Shown: positions 9,188-17,922, numbered from the stretch's first letter. The stretch: DNA of 64,000 nucleotides from Methylotenera sp. (GCA_017880905.1 JADGRO010000035.1:23301-87300); one strand, 5' to 3'. Made by a program: numbers and translations. The notes: generated by a model not told the origin, from the letters alone.

Positions 9188-10156
9188 ATGCAAATACTTA
9201 TCTGTGGCTCGCTGGCTTTTGACACCATCATGGTGTTTCAAGATCAATTTAAAAATCACATTTTGCCCGACAAAATTCATGCTTTAAGTGTAGCGTTTTA
9301 TGTGCCAGAAATGCGTCGTGAGTTTGGCGGTACCGCAGGTAATATTGCTTACAGTTTGCAATTGCTAGAGGGCAAACCTCTCATTATGGCGACAGTGGGT
9401 GAAGATTTTGCGCCGTACACTAAGTGGTTGGATCAAAACAATTTAAACACAGGTCATGTTAAACAAATTACCAACAGCTTTACTGCACAAGCATTTATTA
9501 CCACCGATATTGACGATAACCAAATTACCGCTTTTCACCCTGGCGCCATGGTGGAATCGCATCAAAATAGCGTGAAGGACGCAGAAAATATTTGCTTAGC
9601 GGTTATAGCGCCTGATGGCCGTGAGGGTATGTTTCAGCATGCGCGCGAGTGCTTTGAAGTAGGCATTCCATTTTTGTTTGACCCTGGCCAAGGCTTGCCG
9701 ATGTTTGATGGTGAAGAACTTTTACACTTTATTGAGATGGCGACTTATTTGGCCGTGAATGATTACGAAGCGCAAGTTCTACAAGATAAAACTGGGCTTA
9801 ATCTTGAACAACTCGCGACAAAAGTAAACGCTCTGATTGTCACTTTAGGCGGACAAGGGTCACACATTTATGCGGATGGTCAACGTTTTGAGATTCCGTG
9901 CGTTAAAGCAGACAAGATTGTAGACCCAACGGGTTGCGGTGACGCTTACCGCGCGGGTTTGCTGTATGGCATCGCGAATAACTGGGATTGGCCGACCTGC
10001 GGCAGACTAGCTTCAACCATGGGTGCGATTAAAATCGCTAGCCGTGGCGGACAAAACCACAAGCTAACGCGTGCTGAAATTGAAAACGTTTATTGCAAAG
10101 CACTTGTCCAACATGTAACAGAAGAAGAAAAACTGACCAAATTAAGTTTAAATTAA
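9188..10156 (+). CDS. PfkB-family carbohydrate/nucleoside kinase
   Basis: 322 residues from the ATG at 9188; an earlier GTG at 9152 would add a charged tail not expected before the first strand (ILICGSLAFDTI). The family hallmarks are FGGTAGN near residue 50 and the second signature DPTGCGDAYRAG with catalytic base Asp252. Overall it resembles adenosine-kinase or sugar-kinase members of the ribokinase family. The substrate cannot be assigned. The SlyB-like lipoprotein gene follows 10 bases after the stop. Confidence 0.85.
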   Translation: MQILICGSLAFDTIMVFQDQFKNHILPDKIHALSVAFYVPEMRREFGGTAGNIAYSLQLLEGKPLIMATVGEDFAPYTKWLDQNNLNTGHVKQITNSFTAQAFITTDIDDNQITAFHPGAMVESHQNSVKDAENICLAVIAPDGREGMFQHARECFEVGIPFLFDPGQGLPMFDGEELLHFIEMATYLAVNDYEAQVLQDKTGLNLEQLATKVNALIVTLGGQGSHIYADGQRFEIPCVKADKIVDPTGCGDAYRAGLLYGIANNWDWPTCGRLASTMGAIKIASRGGQNHKLTRAEIENVYCKALVQHVTEEEKLTKLSLN

Positions 10157-10166
10157 GGAGCAACTC

Positions 10167-10619
10167 ATGAGATTTTCAAAACTATTTTTAGTGGCATTTA
10201 TATCTGTATTTTTAGCGGCATGTGCCAGCTCTAACTCTGGTAGCGTATACAAACGCGACGATGCGCGCAAAGTACAAACCGTGAAAACCGGTGTGGTTGA
10301 AAGCGTGCGCTCGGTTAAATTAGAAGGCACCAAATCGCCAGTCGGCACAGTAGCTGGTGGCGCAGTTGGCGGCATTGCTGGTAGCACTATCGGCCATGGC
10401 AGTGGCAGTGCAATTGCTGCAGTAATCGGCGCGGTTGCTGGTGGTATTGCCGGCTCTGCAGTTGAAGAAGGTGTTACCCGTAAAGACGCGCTTGAAATCA
10501 CTGTTAAATTAGATGGTGGAGCTATGATTGCTATCGTACAAGAAGCGGATGAGCAATTTCACCCAGGTGAAAAAGTGCGTATTGTGGAAAATGGCGATAC
10601 GTCACGTGTGACGCATTAA
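10167..10619 (+). CDS. SlyB/Pcp-like outer-membrane lipoprotein with glycine zipper
   Basis: 150 residues. It has a lipoprotein signal with lipobox LAAC (acylated Cys18-19 region), then a glycine-zipper hairpin (about 60-95, many GxxxG steps such as AGGAVGGIAGSTIGHGSGS), then a small beta-rich C-terminal domain (VRIVENGD). This is the architecture of SlyB, which guards outer-membrane integrity. A good ribosome site (AAGGAG) precedes the ATG. Confidence 0.85.
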   Translation: MRFSKLFLVAFISVFLAACASSNSGSVYKRDDARKVQTVKTGVVESVRSVKLEGTKSPVGTVAGGAVGGIAGSTIGHGSGSAIAAVIGAVAGGIAGSAVEEGVTRKDALEITVKLDGGAMIAIVQEADEQFHPGEKVRIVENGDTSRVTH

Positions 10620-10635
10620 TAAAAACTAAAGCTAA

Positions 10636-10664
10636 TTGTCATTAACTAGTCACCTAATTTTCAT
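10636..10664 (+). promoter_or_regulatory. Probable Pho box (PhoB binding site) before olsB
   Basis: Three heptamers at exact 11-bp steps: TTGTCAT (10636-10642), TAGTCAC (10647-10653) and TTTTCAT (10658-10664), compared with the PhoB consensus CTGTCAT repeated every 11 bp. The first matches 6 of 7, the third 5 and the middle 4. Ornithine-lipid genes are PhoB-controlled in rhizobia, which fits. PhoB control here is inferred. Confidence 0.55.
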
Positions 10665-10681
10665 TATTCGTTAACTTAGAC

Positions 10682-10719
10682 AACATAACATCTCTCGCAA
10701 TTTAGGGAGATGTTATGTT
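10682..10719 (+). promoter_or_regulatory. Hairpin enclosing the olsB ribosome site and start codon
   Basis: Perfect 13-bp inverted repeat, AACATAACATCTC (10682-10694) with GAGATGTTATGTT (10707-10719), around a 12-base loop. The right arm contains the olsB ATG (10715-10717), and the stem and loop share the GGGAG ribosome site. In RNA it would block initiation until melted or unwound; as DNA it could also be a protein site. Confidence 0.6.
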
Positions 10720-11464
10720 TGCCAAACAGTTAACGTTAAAATCCAACCATCAACAACAACGACTATACCTTAGCCTTGCCCGCACTTCAACAGAAGTAGC
10801 CGAAGCACAGCGCTTACGCTATAAGGTGTTTGCCGAAGAAATGGATGCGCAGCTATCAGGTACTGGCGGATTGGACATTGATGGATTTGATGCTTATTGT
10901 GATCACCTTTTAGTGCGCGAAAGCGCGACAAACCAAGTCATCGGCACATACCGTATTTTAAGCCCGTATCAGTCCTGTGAGGCGGGCGGCTATTACTCTG
11001 CGGGTGAATTTGATTTAACTCGTTTGTCCCATTTATTTCAAAGCACAGTTGAAGTTGGTCGCGCCTGTGTGCATCAAAACTATCGCAACGGTGGCACCAT
11101 TACTATGCTGTGGGCTGGTTTAGCCAGTTACATGCAAATGCACAATTACGAAAACGTGATAGGTTGTGCCAGCACGCCAATTCATGATGGTGGTCATATG
11201 GCGGCAAGTATGTACCACAAACTTAAAGATGAATATTTATCACCCTCAGAATATCGCGTATTTCCGCACAACCCATTGCCAATTTCCTCGTTAAATAAAG
11301 AAATGCAAGTGGTTTGCTCGCCTTTAATTAAAGGTTATTTAAGGCTTGGTGCCTATATTTGTGGCGAACCAGCTTGGGATGCCTCTTTCAACACCGCTGA
11401 TATGCTGGTAATGTTACCATTATCTAAAATCAACAGTAGATATGCATCGCATTTCTTAAAATAA
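10715..11464 (+). CDS. olsB: OlsB-like N-acyltransferase (ornithine lipid synthesis, first step)
   Basis: 249 residues with a GNAT-like fold of the COG3176 family. Characteristic pieces are AEAQRLRYKVFAEEM near residue 30, VEVGRACVH near 113 and GCASTPIHDGG near 150. OlsB moves a 3-hydroxyacyl group from acyl carrier protein to ornithine, giving lyso-ornithine lipid. The next gene is the matching O-acyltransferase, so the pair makes ornithine lipids, phosphorus-free membrane lipids. The probable Pho box and start-codon hairpin lie directly upstream. Amino-acid specificity (ornithine or another) is assumed from the family. Confidence 0.83.
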   Translation: MFAKQLTLKSNHQQQRLYLSLARTSTEVAEAQRLRYKVFAEEMDAQLSGTGGLDIDGFDAYCDHLLVRESATNQVIGTYRILSPYQSCEAGGYYSAGEFDLTRLSHLFQSTVEVGRACVHQNYRNGGTITMLWAGLASYMQMHNYENVIGCASTPIHDGGHMAASMYHKLKDEYLSPSEYRVFPHNPLPISSLNKEMQVVCSPLIKGYLRLGAYICGEPAWDASFNTADMLVMLPLSKINSRYASHFLK

Positions 11465-11465
11465 T

Positions 11466-12215
11466 TTGCAGCAAAGTAACTTAGCCACTCGACTTTATCG
11501 AATATCGTGCATTTTAATTCACACCACTACTGGATTAACGCTCGCAACTTTTGTGTTGCCGTTTGTCAATAAATCCACAACACTTAGCTTAATCAAATGG
11601 TGGTGTGGCGGTTTATTACGCGCATTCAACATAAAAGTGACTACCTATGGAAACTTGCCTGTGCCTAATTCTCAAGGCATCATGTTTGTCGCCAACCATA
11701 TTTCTTGGGCAGATATCCACGCCTTAAATAGCTTAATTCCACTGCGTTTTATTGCTAAATCCGATATTAAAAGTTGGCCAGTTTTTGGCTATTTGGTAGC
11801 AAAGGCCAATACTTTATTTATTGATAGAGGCAAACGCCAACAGGCAGGACACATTGTAGAAATCTCTTCGGCAAGTTTAATAGCGGGTGATAATTTATGT
11901 TTTTTCCCCGAAGGTACTACTACAGATGGCACGCTGGTATTGCCTTTCAAGAGCAGCGTATTGCAAGCTGCAATTACTGCTGAAACGCATATTTGGCCAA
12001 TTGCGATTCGCTATATCAAACAAGATGGTAGCATAAATAAAGCAATGGCTTATGCTGGGGAAACCACACTAATGGAATCGATGCATCAAGTACTAATGCA
12101 AAAAAATCCAGCTATAGAGTTACATTTTTTAGCACCAATTCTTACAAGCGGACAAAATAGGCGTGACCTAGCTCAAGCTGCGTATGATGCAATTGTCAAT
12201 AGACTAGTTATATAG
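11466..12215 (+). CDS. olsA: OlsA/PlsC-like lyso-lipid acyltransferase
   Basis: 249 residues with an N-terminal membrane segment, the acyltransferase HX4D motif NHISWAD near residue 78 and the second block FFPEGTTTDG near 148. It would acylate lyso-ornithine lipid made by the preceding gene. The start is TTG at 11466, one base after the olsB stop, with no clear ribosome site, so translational coupling is likely. The 3' end overlaps convergent apaH by 8 bases. Confidence 0.83.
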   Translation: MQQSNLATRLYRISCILIHTTTGLTLATFVLPFVNKSTTLSLIKWWCGGLLRAFNIKVTTYGNLPVPNSQGIMFVANHISWADIHALNSLIPLRFIAKSDIKSWPVFGYLVAKANTLFIDRGKRQQAGHIVEISSASLIAGDNLCFFPEGTTTDGTLVLPFKSSVLQAAITAETHIWPIAIRYIKQDGSINKAMAYAGETTLMESMHQVLMQKNPAIELHFLAPILTSGQNRRDLAQAAYDAIVNRLVI

Positions 12216-13026
12216 CAAGGTCTCTAGCATCATGATTCACTTGTGTAATTTCGTGCGTTTCTAAACACATGGCGGTTAATTGCCCGCCCCACAAGCAGCC
12301 TGTATCCAAGGCATAAATATCATTGCGCTGCAGCAGGCCTAGCGCAGACCAATGTCCGCAAATGATTTGTGATGTTTGAGATTGCCTATTAGGCGCATCA
12401 AACCATGGTGTGTAGCCATTTGGAATATCCTGCAGCTCGCCTTTAAATTCAAACTCCATTTCGCCTTGTGCTGTACAAATACGCATACGCGTCATCGCGT
12501 TGGTAATAATTTTATGTCTATCAATACCTGTTAAATCATCTTGCCAACGATTGGGTTCGTTGCCATACATATTAGCTAAAAAATCGTGATAATCATCAGC
12601 TTGCAACACGGTTTCAACTTCGCGTGCATAATTTAACGCCTCATCAACAGACCACTGTGGCAGTAAACCCGCGTGCACCATCACATAATCATTTTCCGCA
12701 TGCATTAGGGGTTGATAACGCAGCCAAGTTAATAATTCATCGCTATCAGGCGCATCAATAATGGCTTGCAGCGTATCATATCTATGTGCTGGTTTAAATT
12801 GATGCACAACTGCAAGCGCGTGTAAATCGTGATTTCCCAGCACTAATTTGAGTGATTGTTGATGCTGATAACACCAGCGCAACACCTCTAGCGAGCCACT
12901 GCCGCGGTTGATTAAATCGCCCACCAACCACAGCTTATCTTGTTTAGAATCAAATTGCAGGCGCTCCAATAACGCCGTAAAAGCGTGATAGCAACCTTGA
13001 ATATCCCCGATAGCATAAGTACTCAT
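12208..13026 (-). CDS. apaH: Bis(5'-nucleosyl)-tetraphosphatase, symmetrical
   Basis: 272 residues, full length. The calcineurin-type metallophosphatase motifs are GDIQGCYH at the N terminus, GDLINRG near residue 36 and GNHD near 64. ApaH hydrolyses Ap4A to two ADP and also removes Np4 caps from RNA. It is a single gene, convergent with olsA (8-base overlap). Confidence 0.96.
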   Translation of the reverse strand: MSTYAIGDIQGCYHAFTALLERLQFDSKQDKLWLVGDLINRGSGSLEVLRWCYQHQQSLKLVLGNHDLHALAVVHQFKPAHRYDTLQAIIDAPDSDELLTWLRYQPLMHAENDYVMVHAGLLPQWSVDEALNYAREVETVLQADDYHDFLANMYGNEPNRWQDDLTGIDRHKIITNAMTRMRICTAQGEMEFEFKGELQDIPNGYTPWFDAPNRQSQTSQIICGHWSALGLLQRNDIYALDTGCLWGGQLTAMCLETHEITQVNHDARDLAI

Positions 13027-13042
13027 AACGCATTATACGAAT

Positions 13043-13072
13043 AAAAAAGCCGCTTATGGCAATAAGCGGCTT
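13043..13072 (-). terminator. Intrinsic terminator of the cytochrome c gene
   Basis: On the minus strand an 11-bp perfect stem (arm AAGCCGCTTAT, loop of four) is followed at once by six U. It lies 18 bases past the stop of the cytochrome gene and before apaH. Confidence 0.85.
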
Positions 13073-13089
13073 AGACATATTAATTATGG

Positions 13090-13578
13090 CTATTTTTTGC
13101 CGAGTTTAGCGGGGTCAAAATTTGCACCTGCTTGATTTGCCATATTCGCCACCGCGCCGGCAATCTCGGCATCACTTAAATCCGGGTTGCCGCCGCGTGC
13201 TGGCATAGAACGAATACCTTCGGTTGCATGCTTAACAAGTGTTTCATAGCCTTGTGCAATACGTGGTGCCCACTGTGCCTTATCGCCAATTTTTGGTGCG
13301 CTCATCAAGCCTGCAGCGTGGCACATAGCACACACGGCTTTCACCACTTCCTCACCACTTTTTTCTGTATGCGCACCACTACTTGTTGCAGCTACTTCAA
13401 CCGCTGCTACAGGCTTAATATTTTCTTCGGCATTTGCTACAACTGGCTTGGTATCGCCCTCGGCAGGAACATGCATCAAAAGCGCAATTATCAAACTAAA
13501 CGCTAAAATAGCGCCAAGAATAGCAACCATAGGCTGCAAAGTACTTGGACTTGAATGCTCAACATCTTGTTTATCCAT
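13090..13578 (-). CDS. Membrane-anchored c5-type monoheme cytochrome
   Basis: 162 residues. One N-terminal membrane anchor (about 18-40) is followed by an Ala/Glu-rich linker and one class I heme domain with CAMCH (Cys83, Cys86, His87); the probable axial Met lies in RSMPARGG near 125. The size and anchor fit cytochrome c5-like electron carriers between the bc1 complex and the terminal oxidase. It is divergent from tRNA-Arg and next to the oxidase cluster. Confidence 0.88.
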   Translation of the reverse strand: MDKQDVEHSSPSTLQPMVAILGAILAFSLIIALLMHVPAEGDTKPVVANAEENIKPVAAVEVAATSSGAHTEKSGEEVVKAVCAMCHAAGLMSAPKIGDKAQWAPRIAQGYETLVKHATEGIRSMPARGGNPDLSDAEIAGAVANMANQAGANFDPAKLGKK

Positions 13579-13614
13579 TATTCAGCTCCTACACGCTAAT
13601 CAATAAAAAATATC

Positions 13615-13640
13615 TTGAAGCAAAGCTGCTTTGCTATAAT
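13615..13640 (+). promoter_or_regulatory. Possible tRNA-Arg promoter
   Basis: A perfect -10 box TATAAT (13635-13640) ends 11 bases before the mature tRNA. The best -35 (TTGAAG 13615-13620) has a short 14-base spacing, so the -10 is credible and the -35 uncertain. Confidence 0.4.
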
Positions 13641-13651
13641 CCCCATCAGTT

Positions 13652-13728
13652 GCGCCCGTAGCTCAGTTGGATAGAGTGTTGGTTTCCGAAGCCAAAGGTC
13701 ACACGTTCGAATCGTGTCGGGCGCGCCA
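13652..13728 (+). tRNA. tRNA-Arg, anticodon CCG
   Basis: 77 bases including encoded CCA. The acceptor GCGCCCG pairs with CGGGCGC; the D arm has GCTCAGTTGG; the anticodon stem TTGGT pairs with GCCAA around loop TTCCGAA (anticodon CCG); the T arm is ACACG-TTCGAAT-CGTGT. It reads CGG codons. The convergent ctaB stop codon begins one base after its end. Confidence 0.97.
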
Positions 13729-13729
13729 A

Positions 13730-14638
13730 TTAGAGTTTAAATAGCCAGTAGTGATCTACCAACAATGCAGCAAAAAGTAGCGTTAGATATAAAATGGAGA
13801 ATTTGAACATGCTACGTGCAAGTGCGTCGGAATACTTGCGATATAAGCCGATTGCGTAAGCCATAAAAACGCCATCCAATAGCAGTACAGAACCTAGATA
13901 GATAAATCCGCTCATGCGCAATGCGAAGGGCATTAAAGTGACCGCTGCCAGAATAATGGTGTAGAGCAGAATCTGCAAGCGCGTGTACTCCTCACCATGC
14001 GTAACTGGCAACATGGGCAAACCAGATTTAGCGTATTCTTCACGTCGATACAGCGCCAGCGCCCAAAAATGCGGCGGCGTCCATGCAAAAATAATTAATA
14101 CTAAAATCAAAGCTTGGGCAGAAACCTCACCTGTTACAGCAGCCCAACCGAGTGCGGGCGGCATTGCGCCAGATAGCCCGCCAATCACAATATTAAGCGG
14201 TGTTGCAGGCTTTAGAAAGACTGTATAAATAACTGCATAACCTACAAAAGTAGCGAGTGTAAGCCACATGGTGAGCGGGTTCACATAAAAATACAAAATG
14301 GCCAAGCCAATGCTCGCCATAATCGTTGCAAATATAAAAGTTTGGCTTGAAGTGACTTGGCCTGTAGGCAATGGGCGACCGCGCGTGCGTGCCATTTTGG
14401 CGTCTATCTTTTGTTCTACCAAGCAGTTAAACGCCGCAGCAGCGCCCGACGCCATACCAATACCGATAATTGCGGCCAAAAGTATATTGAGCGGCACCAT
14501 GTTTGGCGTGGCAAGGAACATGCCTATCATCGCTGTAAACACAATTAAAGTGGTGACGCGCGGCTTGCACAAGGCTAGGAAGCTTTTAAAACTTGATCTA
14601 GCGTTTGGTAAATTGATTTCAGTAACAGCACTCATCAT
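13730..14638 (-). CDS. ctaB: Heme O synthase (protoheme IX farnesyltransferase)
   Basis: 302-residue UbiA-family membrane protein with about eight or nine helices. The Asp-rich prenyl-diphosphate loop [19 protein letters not shown] lies near residue 70, and the second loop [19 protein letters not shown] near 190. It farnesylates heme B to heme O, the precursor of heme A in the aa3-type oxidase. It is the last gene of the assembly block, after ctaA. Its start is a double ATG. Confidence 0.96.
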   Translation of the reverse strand: MMSAVTEINLPNARSSFKSFLALCKPRVTTLIVFTAMIGMFLATPNMVPLNILLAAIIGIGMASGAAAAFNCLVEQKIDAKMARTRGRPLPTGQVTSSQTFIFATIMASIGLAILYFYVNPLTMWLTLATFVGYAVIYTVFLKPATPLNIVIGGLSGAMPPALGWAAVTGEVSAQALILVLIIFAWTPPHFWALALYRREEYAKSGLPMLPVTHGEEYTRLQILLYTIILAAVTLMPFALRMSGFIYLGSVLLLDGVFMAYAIGLYRKYSDALARSMFKFSILYLTLLFAALLVDHYWLFKL

Positions 14639-14662
14639 TATCTTTCTAATTTTTCAACTCAG

Positions 14663-15646
14663 TTAGCTTTGATTTGTTATCTTCGAGTTGAGCACAACCA
14701 CTGTAATTAAAAGCAAAGCTGCCCCCATATTATGCCCTACTGCCAGTACAAGTGGAAGATGTAACAGCAAATTTGCAATACCTAAGCCAATTTGTACGAC
14801 TAGCAAGCCAAGTAAAATGTGTGCCAACCTCTTCAATTGCGGCTGCTTTATTAGGCGCAAGCCAAGTAAACCCAAGTAAATAAATGTGACTAGCGCACCT
14901 ACGCGATGCGTCCATTGTATTGCGGTATATGCAGATAACGGCAAAGCCTTGCCAGACGCATCTTGACCCAATTCGCGCATCCAGTGAAAAGCATTGGTAA
15001 AATCCATGTCCGGAAACAATGCCCCATGGCAGGTGGGGAAATCCGTGCAGGCAAGCGCCGCATAGTTAGTACTAGTCCAACCGCCAAGAAAAATCTGCAC
15101 AAATAAAACTACTAGCGCGCCACGCATCCAAAAGCGTAAGTTTTCGGATTGCACATACCTTGCCGATGAAACGCCCCAATGGTGGTGCGCGATCCAAACC
15201 AATATTGCCAGAGTGCCCATACCACCCAGCAGATGTGCAGTGACTACCGCTGGCTTTAGCAATAGCGTGACTGTCCACATGCCTAGCGCTGCCTGAAATG
15301 CGACCAAAATCAACAATAGCGTGGGCAGCCATGGTGAAACTTTAATCTCTTTGCGCGCACGCCAGCCTAAAACAAAAATCGCCAAAATCAACAAGCCTAG
15401 TGTGCCTGCAAAATAACGGTGAATCATTTCTTTCCAGGCTTTGTGCGCTTCTATTGGTTTGTCTGGGTAAGCAGTATGCGCATGTTGTATGGCTGATTCA
15501 CTTTGCGGAACGCTAAGGCTGCCATAGCAACCCGGCCAATCTGGACAACCCAAACCTGCATCAGATAAGCGCACAAAAGCGCCCAACACCACCACACAAA
15601 GCGCCAGTATCGTAGTAGCCAATACCAATTTATCAAATAATCGCAT
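14663..15646 (-). CDS. ctaA: Heme A synthase (CtaA/COX15)
   Basis: 327 residues, eight membrane helices in two related halves. Conserved pieces are VRLSDAGLGCPDWPGCYG near 26, EMIHRYFAG near 73, TAHLLGG near 135 and QWTHRVGA near 238, which contain the heme-ligand histidines. A cysteine pair (C34, C40) lies in the first periplasmic loop. It oxidises heme O to heme A. It lies 24 bases upstream of ctaB and 13 bases after the SCO-like gene, so is surely co-transcribed. Confidence 0.95.
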   Translation of the reverse strand: MRLFDKLVLATTILALCVVVLGAFVRLSDAGLGCPDWPGCYGSLSVPQSESAIQHAHTAYPDKPIEAHKAWKEMIHRYFAGTLGLLILAIFVLGWRARKEIKVSPWLPTLLLILVAFQAALGMWTVTLLLKPAVVTAHLLGGMGTLAILVWIAHHHWGVSSARYVQSENLRFWMRGALVVLFVQIFLGGWTSTNYAALACTDFPTCHGALFPDMDFTNAFHWMRELGQDASGKALPLSAYTAIQWTHRVGALVTFIYLGLLGLRLIKQPQLKRLAHILLGLLVVQIGLGIANLLLHLPLVLAVGHNMGAALLLITVVVLNSKITNQS

Positions 15647-15659
15647 TACTTATTTTATC

Positions 15660-16280
15660 CTACCCTGCCCACGAGTTCTTAAGTAGGCGTGTTAAATCGC
15701 TACGTAGTCCCTTTGGATCCAAATTTTCTGAGTAGCTCATCATCAAATTACCCAACGGATCGACCAAATAAACACTCCCTCTGGTTATATTAAATTCGGC
15801 TGAAAAATTAACAGTTTCAGCGTCAGTACCACTAAGTATTATCAAATCTGGATACTGCTTTTGTATCGCATTAAAAGTTTCGCCTTTTAGCTCGGATGGC
15901 ATCAATAACACGCGCTGCACACGCTGCATATCTTTATACAGCGAAGTATGCACCTGCTTGAGCAAATGCAGTTGGGCTTGGCACGGCTTAGCACACCCTG
16001 TGGAATCAACCATGACGATGCTCCATTTTTTAAGCCACTGTTGTGCTATAAACTCTTTGCCTTGCACATCATGCAAGATGGGAAACTTCAAGGCACGCGG
16101 CGGTTTAACCAGGTTACCGTAACTATGCCCGCTGGGCTGTATGTTTAGTAAATGCAAAGTGGCTGCTAGTGTAAATGGCAGCACAAAAATCACAGCGAGT
16201 AGTAGAAGTATTTTTCTACCGCTACCTTTATTTTGTGGCATCCCTGTATTATTTGATTCAGCGCCGCTTGATTCTGTCAT
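15660..16280 (-). CDS. SCO/thioredoxin-like cytochrome oxidase assembly protein
   Basis: 206 residues. A cytoplasmic Ser/Gly/Asn-rich N terminus is followed by one anchor (about 25-46) and a thioredoxin-like periplasmic domain. The motif STGCAKPC gives cysteines 96 and 100 in a C-x3-C arrangement as in SCO1/SenC copper chaperones, but the flanking sequence is divergent and the usual distal His is not obvious. Its position between SURF1 and ctaA is usual for this betaproteobacterial protein. A role in building the copper A site is inferred. Confidence 0.75.
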   Translation of the reverse strand: MTESSGAESNNTGMPQNKGSGRKILLLLAVIFVLPFTLAATLHLLNIQPSGHSYGNLVKPPRALKFPILHDVQGKEFIAQQWLKKWSIVMVDSTGCAKPCQAQLHLLKQVHTSLYKDMQRVQRVLLMPSELKGETFNAIQKQYPDLIILSGTDAETVNFSAEFNITRGSVYLVDPLGNLMMSYSENLDPKGLRSDLTRLLKNSWAG

Positions 16281-16285
16281 TACTT

Positions 16286-17017
16286 CTAACGCTCCACTTT
16301 CTTAACATTCAACGCAATAAATATCACCAACAAGGTCAGTGCAAAGCCAAACCACTGGTAGGCGTAACCCAAATGCATAGACACGCGTTCTCCCGGCGGC
16401 GGCCAGTTTCTAACAAAACCACCAGCTTCGCTTTTCGGATCAAGGTGAACTACAAATGACTGCACAGCAAACGGCACAGACTTAGCATAGCGCTGCATGT
16501 CCAAGTTCTGCCAAACATGATCCTGCCAAACTTGTTGCCATTTCCCATCCTTAGGCGAGGGCTCTTCTAAAGTAAAAAATTTTGCCGCGGGCACGCTAAT
16601 ATCACCTTCGATTTCTTGCCTGCCCTGCGGGGTGATAGCCACGGGCACTTTACGGTCTGCCGAGCCTGCAATCCAGCCTCTATTCACCAGCACATAAAAC
16701 TTACTGCCTTCCACCTGCATTGGCGTTAATACGTGATAGCCAGCAACAGTATTTTCCACCTGATTATCCAGCAGCACCTGATAGCGCGTGTCGTATGTTC
16801 CAGCGAACTTAACGCGCTTATAACGCCACGCTTCTATGTCTGATATTTTATCAGGAAGCGCAACTGCCGGCTCGCCAAGGCGCGCATTCAGTTGTGTTTG
16901 CAACGCTTGTTTTAACTCAGCTTTGTTGTATTGCCATAATCCCAATTTAATACAAAGCACCATCACAACCAAAGTTGCCAGCGTCATGAATAAATTTGGG
17001 CGAAACGTGTATTTCAC
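16286..17017 (-). CDS. SURF1 family protein, oxidase assembly
   Basis: 243 residues. The typical SURF1 layout is two membrane helices (about 9-26 and 220-238) flanking a periplasmic domain, with GLWQ near 26, LVNRGWI near 111, NLD near 168 and a C-terminal HLGYAYQWFGFA. SURF1 assists heme A insertion into subunit I. It lies five bases upstream of the SCO-like gene. Confidence 0.93.
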   Translation of the reverse strand: MKYTFRPNLFMTLATLVVMVLCIKLGLWQYNKAELKQALQTQLNARLGEPAVALPDKISDIEAWRYKRVKFAGTYDTRYQVLLDNQVENTVAGYHVLTPMQVEGSKFYVLVNRGWIAGSADRKVPVAITPQGRQEIEGDISVPAAKFFTLEEPSPKDGKWQQVWQDHVWQNLDMQRYAKSVPFAVQSFVVHLDPKSEAGGFVRNWPPPGERVSMHLGYAYQWFGFALTLLVIFIALNVKKVER

Positions 17018-17104
17018 TAGTAACTCCCGTGTGCAATCTAGCTCAATTGCAATATGCTCAATTAAACTGCATAATTGACCGAATTAGGTTATGCAGGGTA
17101 CATT

Positions 17105-17311
17105 ATGCTAAAAATTCTCATCATTATCATGCTACTGCTTATTGCAGGTAGCCTGTTTTCTGCTTTGTACTATCTGATGAAAGGCGATACCAGCGAACGT
17201 ACAGTTAAAGCACTCACTTGGCGTATTTCCTTGTCTTTGGCGCTATTCTTGTTGTTAATGCTGGGGTTTTACACTGGCATTATTGGCCATCCAAACCCAA
17301 CGCCAATATAG
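17105..17311 (+). CDS. Twin transmembrane protein, DUF2909 type
   Basis: 68 residues from the ATG at 17105 (a TTG at 17075 would add ten unlikely residues). Two hydrophobic helices (about 2-24 and 42-63) are joined by a short polar loop (MKGDTSERT). Small proteins of this kind sit in oxidase clusters of betaproteobacteria. It is on the opposite strand to its neighbours, ending six bases from the convergent cox11 stop. The function is not established. Confidence 0.7.
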   Translation: MLKILIIIMLLLIAGSLFSALYYLMKGDTSERTVKALTWRISLSLALFLLLMLGFYTGIIGHPNPTPI

Positions 17312-17316
17312 CCATG

Positions 17317-17910
17317 CTAGTTTAGTTTGGTTGCGTTATCCCCTTGTTGATACAACGCAGCTTTATCTGCGCTTGGTAAGCCGTTATAAAATGCATACGA
17401 TAAAGTCACCGTATGCACATTACTGGGTAGATCTGGTTTTACATAAAACATCACTGGCATTTTTCTATTTTCGCCAGGTTTCAAAGTTTGCTGCTTGAAA
17501 CAAAAACATTCAATTTTTTTGAAGTATAATGCGGCCAGTTCTGGTGTAACACTTGGTACCGCTACGCCAAGCTCACTCTCCAACGCATTATTTTTTGCCT
17601 CATAGCTGGTTAAGGTAATTTCACCTGGGTGCACGCGCAGGCTGGTTTGCGATGGATGAAAACTCCAGCCCAAGCCTGGCATGGTATTTCCAGTAAAAAT
17701 AACCGTTACCCAACGTGATTTATCGATTTTTAGTGTCTTATCAAATGCAGTTGCACTGCTATCCGCCCGGCCATTTAAGGCAAATTTTTTGCACATCACA
17801 TCGTAAATAGGCGAGATAGCAAAGCCAAACAACAAACCAGCAAACGCTATTAAGCTTAATCTCCAAGCTAAGCGCTTATTTAAGGCAGCAATTTCTAAAA
17901 TAGGCTTCAC
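17317..17910 (-). CDS. ctaG: Cytochrome c oxidase assembly protein CtaG/Cox11
   Basis: 197 residues, one N-terminal membrane helix (about 15-33) and a periplasmic immunoglobulin-like domain. The copper-binding motif is IECFCF with Cys135 and Cys137; a further conserved cysteine is in YDVMCK near 39. It delivers copper to the CuB site of subunit I. It follows the 38-residue assembly gene by 12 bases. Confidence 0.95.
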   Translation of the reverse strand: MKPILEIAALNKRLAWRLSLIAFAGLLFGFAISPIYDVMCKKFALNGRADSSATAFDKTLKIDKSRWVTVIFTGNTMPGLGWSFHPSQTSLRVHPGEITLTSYEAKNNALESELGVAVPSVTPELAALYFKKIECFCFKQQTLKPGENRKMPVMFYVKPDLPSNVHTVTLSYAFYNGLPSADKAALYQQGDNATKLN

Positions 17911-17922
17911 TTGCTATAGGCC

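Noticed and set aside
14298..14666. 122-codon plus-strand frame over ctaB
   Set aside because: Antisense shadow of ctaB without start signals or family features.
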